A DNA stretch of 64,000 nt. It comes from DASUAS01 sp963720765. Lineage in GTDB: Bacteria; Actinomycetota; Acidimicrobiia; IMCC26256; DASPTH01. Location: positions 558,001-622,000 of the forward strand of contig CAVRGS010000002.1 in assembly GCA_963720765.1 (NCBI GenBank), written 5' to 3'. Each line of letters starts with the position of its first letter. The first letter of the stretch is position 1. Shown here piece by piece: positions 57,529 through 64,000 of this stretch. Position numbers and translations under genes: made by a program. The notes under the pieces are model-generated. The model did not search any database. It was given only the letters and a program-made list of their open reading frames with translations, and was not told the origin of the DNA.

Positions 57529-58704
57529 ATGGAGATCGGGTACACGCCAGAGCAGTTGGCGATGCAGCAGGAGCTGCGGGGCTACTACGAGAAGCTGCTG
57601 GATCCGGCCACGGTGGCCGAGCTGCACGAATCGCACGCGGTGGGCGAAGCGCCGCGGCGCATCTGGAAGCAGATGTGCTCCGACGGCTGGGCCGGCATCG
57701 GCTGGCCCAAGGAGTACGGCGGCCAGGGACGCTCGGCGATCGAGCAGTTCATCTTCTTCGACGAGTCGATGCGCGCCGGCGCGCCCGTGCCGATGCTCAC
57801 GCTCAACAGCGTCGGCCCGACGATCATGGCGTTCGGCACCGACGAGCAGAAGGCCGACTACCTGCCGCGCATCCTCTCGGGTGACATCCACTTCTGCATC
57901 GGCTACTCGGAGCCCGGCGCCGGTACCGACCTCGCGTCGTTGAAGACGCGCGCGGTGCGCGACGGCGAGTCGTACATCATCAACGGTCAGAAGATGTGGA
58001 CCTCGCTCTCCAGCGACGCCGACTACTGCTGGCTCGCGTGCCGCACCGATCCCGACGCTGCGAAGCACAAGGGCATCTCGATGATCCTCGTGCCGATGGA
58101 CACCCCGGGGATCACGCTCTCGCCGCTCAACCTGCTCGGCACCCACGACATCAACGCGGTGTTCTTCGAGGACGTCGTCGTGCCGGCCGCCAACGTGGTC
58201 GGCGGTGAGAACCACGGGTGGAAGCTCATCACCAACCAGCTCAACCACGAACGGGTCACGCTGTTCGCGAGTGGCGTGATGGACCGCGCCCTCACCGAAG
58301 TCACGCAGTACGCGCAGGAGACGAAGCTCCCCGACGGCCGTCGCGTGATCGATCAGCCGTGGGTGCAGTACAACCTCGCCAAGCTCCAAGCCAAGGTCGA
58401 GGTCGTGCGCCTCATGAACTGGCAGGTGGCATGGGAGGCGACCCAGGGCGTCCTCGACATCGGCCACTGCTCCGCGCTCAAGGTCTATGGCAGCCAGCTC
58501 AACATGGAGGGCTACCAGCTGCTCATGGAGATCCTCGGGCCGGTGTCGTACCTCGAGCCCGACGCTCCCGGCGCGGTGCTCAAGTCGCGCATCCAGCAGG
58601 GCACGCGCGGCGCGATCATCCTCACCTTCGGCGGTGGGGTCAACGAGATGCAACGAGACCTGATCTCCCAGTTCACGCTGGGCTTCCCGAGAGCTGACCG
58701 CTGA
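57529..58704 (+). CDS. Acyl-CoA dehydrogenase, larger subunit of a pair
   Basis: 391 residues; GGAG 5 nt before ATG 57529. WPKEYGGQGRSAIEQF, CIGYSEPGAGTDLASLKTRA, INGQKMWTSLSSDADYCW and a C-terminal ILTFGGGVNEMQRDLIS: full ACAD signatures. The 1-nt overlap (TGATG) with the shorter ACAD suggests a heteromeric FadE, as with IpdE1/IpdE2 in ring C/D catabolism. Confidence 0.9.
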   Translation: MEIGYTPEQLAMQQELRGYYEKLLDPATVAELHESHAVGEAPRRIWKQMCSDGWAGIGWPKEYGGQGRSAIEQFIFFDESMRAGAPVPMLTLNSVGPTIMAFGTDEQKADYLPRILSGDIHFCIGYSEPGAGTDLASLKTRAVRDGESYIINGQKMWTSLSSDADYCWLACRTDPDAAKHKGISMILVPMDTPGITLSPLNLLGTHDINAVFFEDVVVPAANVVGGENHGWKLITNQLNHERVTLFASGVMDRALTEVTQYAQETKLPDGRRVIDQPWVQYNLAKLQAKVEVVRLMNWQVAWEATQGVLDIGHCSALKVYGSQLNMEGYQLLMEILGPVSYLEPDAPGAVLKSRIQQGTRGAIILTFGGGVNEMQRDLISQFTLGFPRADR

Positions 58705-59768
58705 TGGACTTCTCCTTCACCTCCGACCAGCAGGACCTCCGCGAGCTCGCGGCCAAGATCCTGTCCGACGCCACCACGCTCGAACGCACGAAGCAGGTGG
58801 TCGCCGAGAGCGACGGCTTCGACCGCGACCTGTGGGCGGCGCTCGCCGAAGCCGGCATCGTCGGCATCTCGCTGCCCGAGTCGGTCGGCGGCGCGGGTCT
58901 CGGCTTCCTCGAGACGTGCATCGTGCTCGAAGAGGTCGGTCGCACCGCGGCGCCCGTCCCCGCGCTCGCAGTCATGGGACTTGCCGCGCCCGCGCTGGTG
59001 CAGTTCGGTGCGACCGACGCGCTCGACGGTGTCGCCTCCGGCAACCGCATCGTCACTGCCGCGCTCACCGAGGCGGTCGGTGACGTGTACTCACCGTCCA
59101 CCGGCGTCACCGGCGGCAAGCTCACCGGCGAGAAGGTCTGTGTGCCCGCGGGGCTCGACGCCCAGGCGATCGTCGTGTCCGCGATCGACGGCATCTACCT
59201 CGTCGACCCGTCGGCCGCAGGCGTCACCGTCGAGCGCGAAGACACGATGCTCGGTGCGCCGACGGCGCGCCTCGTGTTGAGCAACGCGGAAGCCACGAAG
59301 CTCGCCGGTCCCGAGGGCCTCACGTGGCTGCTCGAACGGGCGCAGACCGCGATGACGGTCATGATGTCCGGCGCCTCGCAGACGGCACTCGAGCTCACCG
59401 CCACGTACGTCAAGGAGCGCGAGCAGTTCGGGCGCGCCATCGCCACGTTCCAAGCGGTGAGCCAGCGCACGGCCGACACCTACATCAACAAGGAAGCGAT
59501 CAAGCTCACCGCGTGGCAGGCCGCGTGGCGCCTCGACGCCGGGGTGCCCGCGTCGGCGCAGGTCGACGCGGCGAAGTACTGGGCCGCGCAGGGTGGCCAG
59601 GACGTGCTCCTCGCCGCGCACCACCTGCACGGTGGCGTCGGCGTCGACCGCGACTACCCGCTCTACCGCTACTTCCTGCTGGCCAAGCAGCTCGAGCTCG
59701 ACCTGGGATCCGAGACGCCCACGCTCGTGCACCTGGGCGAGCTCATCGCCGACGCGCCCGTCGGTTGA
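58704..59768 (+). CDS. Acyl-CoA dehydrogenase, smaller subunit of a pair
   Basis: 354 residues. MDFSFTSDQQDLRELAAKIL start and LPESVGGAGLGFLE; the middle strand region is short (VYSPSTGVTGGKLTGEKVCVP), as in the reduced beta subunits of alpha2-beta2 FadE enzymes. C-terminal LHGGVGVDRDYPLYRYFLLAK keeps the FAD-binding loop. Partner of the 57529 product. Confidence 0.9.
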   Translation: MDFSFTSDQQDLRELAAKILSDATTLERTKQVVAESDGFDRDLWAALAEAGIVGISLPESVGGAGLGFLETCIVLEEVGRTAAPVPALAVMGLAAPALVQFGATDALDGVASGNRIVTAALTEAVGDVYSPSTGVTGGKLTGEKVCVPAGLDAQAIVVSAIDGIYLVDPSAAGVTVEREDTMLGAPTARLVLSNAEATKLAGPEGLTWLLERAQTAMTVMMSGASQTALELTATYVKEREQFGRAIATFQAVSQRTADTYINKEAIKLTAWQAAWRLDAGVPASAQVDAAKYWAAQGGQDVLLAAHHLHGGVGVDRDYPLYRYFLLAKQLELDLGSETPTLVHLGELIADAPVG

Positions 59769-60328
59769 CGCGCGCGACGCGCGGCGGAGTCGCGCTGGCC
59801 GGATTCCTGCTGGTGTTGCTCACGGCGTCCGGCGCGTGGTTGTGGTGGAACTACCGGCCCGACCGCGACGGGTGGATCCGCGTCCTGCACCAAGTCGCGG
59901 CCGTCGCTCTGCTCGTCGTCGCGGTCGTGCTCGTCGTGCTGGCGATCGTGCGCCGCGCGAGCACGGGCGCGGCGGGGATCGTCGCGTCGATCGGTGTGAT
60001 CGTCACGACCGGCGCGGCGTACGTGATCGGACGGTTGCTCCCGTGGGACCAGCTCGCGCTCTGGGCGGTGGTCGCACGGAAGGACTTCCCGCTCGGAGTC
60101 GCGGCGACCTTCGACGATCGCGTGCAGTTCATCCTGCTGCGCTCCCGCGAGGTGTCGCCTTCGACCTACCACTGGTGGGCGATCGCGCACCTCGTGCTGA
60201 GCGTGCTCGTGGCCCTCGCGCTGGTGATGGTGTGGCTGCGGTCGCGTGACCGCAGCGTCAGCCGACGCCCGCCGTCACCACCGCCGGCGGGTCCACCGCC
60301 GGGACCGGAGCCACAGCCGGTGGGCTGA
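59765..60328 (+). CDS. Membrane protein, four helices
   Basis: 187 residues from TTG 59765, overlapping the ACAD TGA. Helices: ALAGFLLVLLTASGAWLWW, VAAVALLVVAVVLVVLAIV, GIVASIGVIVTTGAAYVIG and WAIAHLVLSVLVALALVMVWL; a Pro-rich tail (PPSPPPAGPPPGPEP) follows. The pattern with His in the helices (LHQVAAV) is like cytochrome b561-type proteins, but this is unproven. The 3' end overlaps the convergent gene by 71 bp. Confidence 0.6.
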   Translation: MTRATRGGVALAGFLLVLLTASGAWLWWNYRPDRDGWIRVLHQVAAVALLVVAVVLVVLAIVRRASTGAAGIVASIGVIVTTGAAYVIGRLLPWDQLALWAVVARKDFPLGVAATFDDRVQFILLRSREVSPSTYHWWAIAHLVLSVLVALALVMVWLRSRDRSVSRRPPSPPPAGPPPGPEPQPVG

Positions 60329-61346
60329 GGTCGATGTCTGCACGGCGGTGCCAGTGGTGCGCGCCGGCGACGGCACCGACCAACAGAGGGATCCAGAGGT
60401 CGAGCAGGCGGAACGCGATCACCGCGCCAGCAGCCGCAGCGGCAGGTACGCCGTTGGCGATCAGGAGCGCACCGAGCGACGCGTCGGCGACGCCGATGCC
60501 GCCGGGGAGTGGACCGACGAGCGCGGCCATGATCGTGAGCGTGTAGATCAGCAACGTGGTGGCCATGCCGAGATGGATGCCGAGCCCGATGAGCACCATG
60601 TAGAGCGCGGCGCAGCCGAGCAGCTTGCCGAACACTGCGGTACCGAGCAGCGCGGTCGTCGCCTTCCAGTCGCCGCGCAGGCGCGCCATCGCGCACGCGA
60701 GCTCGTGGCCCGCGCAGCCCTCGACGTCGCGCGCGGGTCGTCCGAAGCGCGTGCGCAACCGCGCTCGGAGCTGCCGGGATCGACTCGCGAGGGTGACCAC
60801 CAGTGAGCGGCGGCTGGCGACGAGCACCAGTGCGGCGCCGACGACGAGCGCGTACACCCCCGACCCGATTGCGCCGTAGAGCGCGCCGCCGTGCAGGCTC
60901 CCGCTGGCGGCGCCGGCTGTCAACGCCGCGGCCACGAGCAGGCACAGCGAGATGGTCTCGGCCACTTTCCCCGAGAGGTAGGCGGCGGTCGCGCGGGAGC
61001 GAGGGAAGTCGGCCCGGTCCGCGTGGGTGAGGTACGGGACCAGACCCGAAGCGCCGGCCGACTTCACCACCTTGTTGGTGGCGTACGACATCGCGCTGAG
61101 CTTCACCATCGGCGTGAACGGCGCGTCGAGCTCGACCAGTCGGAAGGACGCCCGCGCCTGCAGCCCGCGGTTGAGCACTCCGAACGCGACCAGCGCCAAG
61201 CCCACGGGCAGGGCGGTCGGGCCGAGCGAGACGACCTTGCCCAGGGCAGGGAGGAAGTCGCCTGCGTGGGAGACGACGAACCACCCGACGAACGCGGCGA
61301 GGATCACGCCCAGGATGCGGGGAGTCCAGCCGGTGCGCAGGTTCAC
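60258..61346 (-). CDS. Lysylphosphatidylglycerol synthase TM-region-like protein (UPF0104)
   Basis: 362 residues from GTG 61346, about eight helices: LGVILAAFVGWFVVSHAG, GLALVAFGVLNRGLQA, SLCLLVAAALTAGAA, LGTAVVFGKLLGCAALYMVL, LLIYTLTIMAALVGPLPGGIG and LLDLWIPLLVGAVAG. The GPLPGGIG motif marks the MprF/AglD-like flippase domain, without a lysyl-transferase domain. Probably moves lipids or glycolipids. Confidence 0.82.
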   Translation of the reverse strand: MNLRTGWTPRILGVILAAFVGWFVVSHAGDFLPALGKVVSLGPTALPVGLALVAFGVLNRGLQARASFRLVELDAPFTPMVKLSAMSYATNKVVKSAGASGLVPYLTHADRADFPRSRATAAYLSGKVAETISLCLLVAAALTAGAASGSLHGGALYGAIGSGVYALVVGAALVLVASRRSLVVTLASRSRQLRARLRTRFGRPARDVEGCAGHELACAMARLRGDWKATTALLGTAVFGKLLGCAALYMVLIGLGIHLGMATTLLIYTLTIMAALVGPLPGGIGVADASLGALLIANGVPAAAAAGAVIAFRLLDLWIPLLVGAVAGAHHWHRRADIDLSPPAVAPVPAVDPPAVVTAGVG

Positions 61347-61461
61347 TGCCGGAGCATCGTCGGGCGTGCCTGAGAACTTGATGTGGACAGTGTCACCGAC
61401 CGGCGGTGCCCTCCGGGCATCAGGCCCCGGATCGGCGATGAACGCCGAGTGACAACGCCGG

Positions 61462-62376
61462 TCAGATGGCCGTGAGGATGGGCGCGACCTCGGTGGCGAA
61501 GGCCGCCATCTGGTCGCACTGCTCCTCGCAGCTGCGCGACTTGAAGCGCACCTGGAGCTGGTTCACGCCGTCGGCGGTGTCGGCGAGGATCTGCTCGGCG
61601 ATGTCACCGGGTGGGCCGCTGAGGGTGCCCTCGCCGACGTCCCAGTTCGGCGTGCCGACGTAGAGGAACGGCGTGATGTCGCCGATCATCATCGGACGGT
61701 CGGCGCGGCCGCGCTCCTCGCGCATGGTCTGGAGCTTCGCCACCATCGCCGCGTTCGACGGTCCCTGCGGGAGCCAGCCGTCGCCGTAGGTCGCGGCGCG
61801 ACGGATGGCGGCCGGGCTCGATCCCGCGATCCACACCGGTGGGCGCGGCGTCTGCACCGGACGTGGCGTCGCGCCGAGTCCGTCGACCCACTCGTGCTCG
61901 AGTGCCTCGATCAGCAGCGGGAGCTTCTCCTCGACGAGCTTGCCGCGGCGCGCGTGGTCGACACCCAACACATCGAACTCGGCTTCGACGTGGCCCGCGC
62001 CGATGCCGACGATGGCGCGCCCGTCGGTGAGGTAGTCGAGCGTGGCGAACTCCTTGGCCGCGACGAGCGGGTGGCGGTAGGGGAGCACGTAGGCGTGCGA
62101 GAGCAACGCCGTGCGTTCGGTCTGCGCGCCGAGCCACGACAGCGTGGTGATGCAGTCCTGCCAGTACGTGCCCATCGTGGACCCGAGCGACTCGGGGATC
62201 GCGATGTGGTCGCACACCGCCACGTAGAAGTAGCCGTGCTCGTCTGCCGTGCGGGTGACCCGGCTGAGGTCGGCGGGTGTCGCCGACAGCTCCCACTCGG
62301 CGACGAACGTCTTGCTCTTCGACTGGATGGGGAGCTGGATGCCGTAGACGCGCGTACCCGCGGGGACTTCGATCAT
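61462..62376 (-). CDS. LLM-class flavin/F420-dependent oxidoreductase
   Basis: 304 residues from ATG 62376: YFYVAVCDHIAIP, RTALLSHAYVLPYRHPLVAAKEFATLDYLTDGR (split over two barrel strands), VGIGAGHVEAEFDVLGV and WIAGSSPAAIRRAATYGDGWLP. F420-dependent LLM subfamily. Leaderless, divergent from EamA, with operator E between, so part of the putative regulon. Confidence 0.88.
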   Translation of the reverse strand: MIEVPAGTRVYGIQLPIQSKSKTFVAEWELSATPADLSRVTRTADEHGYFYVAVCDHIAIPESLGSTMGTYWQDCITTLSWLGAQTERTALLSHAYVLPYRHPLVAAKEFATLDYLTDGRAIVGIGAGHVEAEFDVLGVDHARRGKLVEEKLPLLIEALEHEWVDGLGATPRPVQTPRPPVWIAGSSPAAIRRAATYGDGWLPQGPSNAAMVAKLQTMREERGRADRPMMIGDITPFLYVGTPNWDVGEGTLSGPPGDIAEQILADTADGVNQLQVRFKSRSCEEQCDQMAAFATEVAPILTAI

Positions 62377-62383
62377 GGGCGAG

Positions 62384-62389
62384 AACGTA
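62384..62389 (-). promoter_or_regulatory. -10 box TACGTT, leaderless LLM start
   Basis: Lower-strand TANNNT box with 7 nt to the ATG at 62376. Confidence 0.5.
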
Positions 62390-62395
62390 GCCGCG

Positions 62396-62416
62396 AATCT
62401 GACGGGCAGTCAGAAG
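62396..62416. promoter_or_regulatory. Regulon operator, site E (62.4-kb divergent promoter)
   Basis: AATCTGACG-GGC-AGTCAGAAG; core 62399-62413, one mismatch in the right half. It lies -37 to -23 from the leftward start (62376) and -41 to -27 from the rightward start (62440), so one bound dimer could block both. Confidence 0.65.
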
Positions 62417-62427
62417 ATCGGCTCGGT

Positions 62428-62433
62428 TAGCGT
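62428..62433 (+). promoter_or_regulatory. -10 box TAGCGT, leaderless EamA start
   Basis: TANNNT box with 6 nt to the ATG at 62440. Confidence 0.5.
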
Positions 62434-62439
62434 CGGCCG

Positions 62440-63360
62440 ATGACCGTGCAGCACCGACGTGGCAGCCTGCCGCTGTTCGCGGTCGCGTTGGCGGTGTTCG
62501 CGTGGGGGTTCGGGCCGCTGTTCGTGAAGGGCATCGACGCGTCGGCTCCCACGATCGTGTTCTGGCGCGTGCTGATCGGCACCGCGATAGCGGTCGCGTT
62601 CGCATACATGGTGGGCGGCCGCATCACCGGGCGACTGCTCGTCATCGCGTTCCCCGCCGGGGTGTGCTTCGCGCTCAGCTTCATGTTCGGGTTCGAGTCG
62701 TTCCAGAAGACGTCGATCGTCAACGCCACGCTCATTCCCGCGCTGCAGCCGGTGCTGATCCTGCTGTTCGCGACGCGCTTGATGGGCGAACGGCGCTCGG
62801 GTACCGAGCTCGCGTACGCCGCGCTCGCGTTTGGCGGTGTCGTCGCGGTCGTGGCCGGGGCGAGCTCCGACGGCGCGTCGCTCGAGGGCAACGTCTTCGC
62901 CGTCCTCAACCTCCTCGTGTTCACCGCCTACTTCCTCCTCGGCAAGCGCGCCCGCGACGGCGACGTGCACTCGTGGTCGTTCCTCGCGGCCGTGTTCACG
63001 TGCGCGTTGGTGGTCGTCGTGCCGTGGTCACTGGTGACGTCACACGATCTCGGCGCCATCCACGGCACCGACTGGCTGTTGCTGCTCGGCCTGATCCTGC
63101 TGCCGGGCATGGTCGGCCACGGGCTCATGACGTGGGCGCACCACTACGTCGATGTCTCCGTCACGTCGATGATGACGTTGGCGAACCCCGTCGTGTCCAT
63201 CGTCGGGGCGTGGATCATCTACGAGCAGGACCTCACTCCCGAGCAACTCGCGGGTGGGGTGGTGGTGCTCGTCGCCCTCGGTGCGATCCTCCGCCGTCAG
63301 CGTGCCGAGCGCGCCCTCGCCGCCGAAGCCGCCCTCACCGGCGACCTCCTCGACGAATGA
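62440..63360 (+). CDS. EamA/DMT-family transporter
   Basis: 306 residues, about ten helices in two EamA repeats: LPLFAVALAVFAWGFGPLFVKG with the family's PLFVK-type motif, FWRVLIGTAIAVAFAYM, LIPALQPVLILLFATRLMGER, then WLLLLGLILLPGMVGHGLMTWA and SMMTLANPVVSIVGAWIIYEQ. Drug/metabolite exporter-type permease. Its place behind operator E suggests substrate uptake or metabolite efflux in the regulon. Confidence 0.88.
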   Translation: MTVQHRRGSLPLFAVALAVFAWGFGPLFVKGIDASAPTIVFWRVLIGTAIAVAFAYMVGGRITGRLLVIAFPAGVCFALSFMFGFESFQKTSIVNATLIPALQPVLILLFATRLMGERRSGTELAYAALAFGGVVAVVAGASSDGASLEGNVFAVLNLLVFTAYFLLGKRARDGDVHSWSFLAAVFTCALVVVVPWSLVTSHDLGAIHGTDWLLLLGLILLPGMVGHGLMTWAHHYVDVSVTSMMTLANPVVSIVGAWIIYEQDLTPEQLAGGVVVLVALGAILRRQRAERALAAEAALTGDLLDE

Positions 63361-63372
63361 CACCTCGCAGGG

Positions 63373-64000
63373 TCAGAGGCGCTCGATGATGGTGACGTTG
63401 GCCTGACCGCCGCCCTCGCACATGGTCTGCATGCCGTAACGGCCGCCGGTGCGCTCGAGCTCGTTGAGCAACGTGGTCATGAGGCGGGCGCCGGTGGCGC
63501 CGAGCGGGTGGCCGAGGGCGATGGCGCCGCCGTTCACGTTGACCGTGCCGAGGTCGAACCCGGTCTCCTTCTGCCACGCGAGCACCACCGACGCGAAGGC
63601 CTCGTTGATCTCGACGAGGTCGATGTCGTCGACACCGAGGCCGGTCTTCTGGAACGCGTACTCGGTCGCGGGGATCGGCGCGCTGAGCATGAACACCGGA
63701 TCGTCGCCGCGCACGCTCAGGTGGTGGATGCGCGCACGCGGCTTCAGGTCGTGGTCTTGCAGCGCCTGCTCGCTGGCGATGAGCAGCGCGGCCGAGCCGT
63801 CGCTGATCTGGCTCGCCAGTGCAGCGGTCAGGCGACCACCTTCCGTCAACGTGGGCAGCGAGCGGATCTTCTCCCAGTTGGGCTCGCGCGGTCCTTCGTC
63901 GAACGTGCACTCACCGAGGGGGACGATCTCGTTGTCGAAGCGTCCCTCGGCGCGCGCCCGCAGCGCGCGCTCGTGCGACTCGACCGCGAACGCTTCCATG
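63373..64000 (-). CDS. FadA-type thiolase (5' part beyond window)
   Basis: C-terminal 209 or more residues: NEAFA with catalytic region, NVNGGAIALGHPLGATGARL with the GHP His, and CEGGGQANVTIIERL with the second Cys. The nucleophile Cys lies off the window. In the mycobacterial C/D-ring cluster FadA6 has this role, cleaving the ring-opened CoA thioesters, so a FadA6-like function is plausible. Gap of 12 bp to the convergent EamA gene. Confidence 0.85.
   Translation of the reverse strand, partial: MEAFAVESHERALRARAEGRFDNEIVPLGECTFDEGPREPNWEKIRSLPTLTEGGRLTAALASQISDGSAALLIASEQALQDHDLKPRARIHHLSVRGDDPVFMLSAPIPATEYAFQKTGLGVDDIDLVEINEAFASVVLAWQKETGFDLGTVNVNGGAIALGHPLGATGARLMTTLLNELERTGGRYGMQTMCEGGGQANVTIIERL

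Noticed and set aside
1..64000. CRISPR arrays, tRNA or rRNA genes, toxin-antitoxin or phage-defence island
   Set aside because: I saw no regularly spaced repeats, no tRNA cloverleaf or rRNA segment, and no defence gene set. The HNH nuclease stands alone and is truncated.

Overview
The window is very GC-rich, tightly packed and coded on both strands, with many GTG starts, 4-bp stop/start overlaps (ATGA, GTGA, TGATG) and TANNNT -10 boxes 6-9 nt upstream of start codons, the signature of leaderless transcription. Together with the gene content (LLM flavin/F420 oxidoreductases, PPOX proteins, many SDRs, CaiB CoA-transferases, acyl-CoA dehydrogenase pairs, thiolase-like Ltp proteins with DUF35 partners, IpdA/IpdB/IpdC and EchA20) this points to an actinobacterium, most likely an Acidimicrobiia-type lineage, that degrades steroids or similar polycyclic terpenoids. 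The lineage is inferred; no rRNA or tRNA gene is present.

Layout. 1-13.5 kb: a broken-off cupin gene, MarR regulator, HIT remnant, small housekeeping genes (LOG-like protein, methyltransferase, DUF5522, DinB, PPOX), SDR and epimerase genes, LLM oxidoreductases, a sulfotransferase, enoyl-CoA hydratase and SDR. 13.5-24 kb: a MarR-headed operon with an amidohydrolase-like protein, a ColD-type PMP enzyme, SDR, P450, deacylase-like amidohydrolase and an AttH/CrtC-like protein, then ECH, SDR and alcohol dehydrogenase. 24-31 kb: MarR, then DUF35, Ltp4-like, Ltp3-like, SnoaL, SDR, LLM and SDR, resembling the Rv3520-3523 part of the mycobacterial cholesterol locus. 31-35.6 kb: hydrolase, amidohydrolase, ArsR-SRPBCC-DHFR operon and a DUF6629 membrane protein. 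35.7-40.2 kb: echA20-ipdA-ipdB-ipdC-maoC-PPOX, the steroid C/D-ring opening operon. 40.2-42 kb: DUF1801 and an HNH endonuclease gene cut by a transposase fragment. 42-46.6 kb: leftward operon acyl-CoA dehydrogenase, CaiB, two MaoC-like proteins, acyl-CoA dehydrogenase. 46.7-51.6 kb: ABC exporter, IS110 element, secreted protein, SnoaL. 51.7-64 kb: CaiB, a KAS III/HMG-CoA-synthase-like protein fused to an OB fold, thiolase, SDR, epimerase, acyl-CoA dehydrogenase pair, membrane proteins, LLM, EamA and a window-truncated FadA-type thiolase.

How it works together. Five near-identical palindromes (consensus ATCTGACG-N3-CGTCAG) lie in front of echA20-ipdABC, the 42-46.6 kb operon, the 53 kb divergent promoter, the 57.5 kb divergent promoter and the 62.4 kb divergent promoter. 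I read them as operators of one steroid-catabolism regulon whose regulator lies outside the window; they match neither the KstR nor the KstR2 motif. Eight genes between 31 and 54 kb carry single frameshifts in CG-rich runs although their reading continues perfectly in another frame. This looks more like uncorrected sequencing indels than gene decay.
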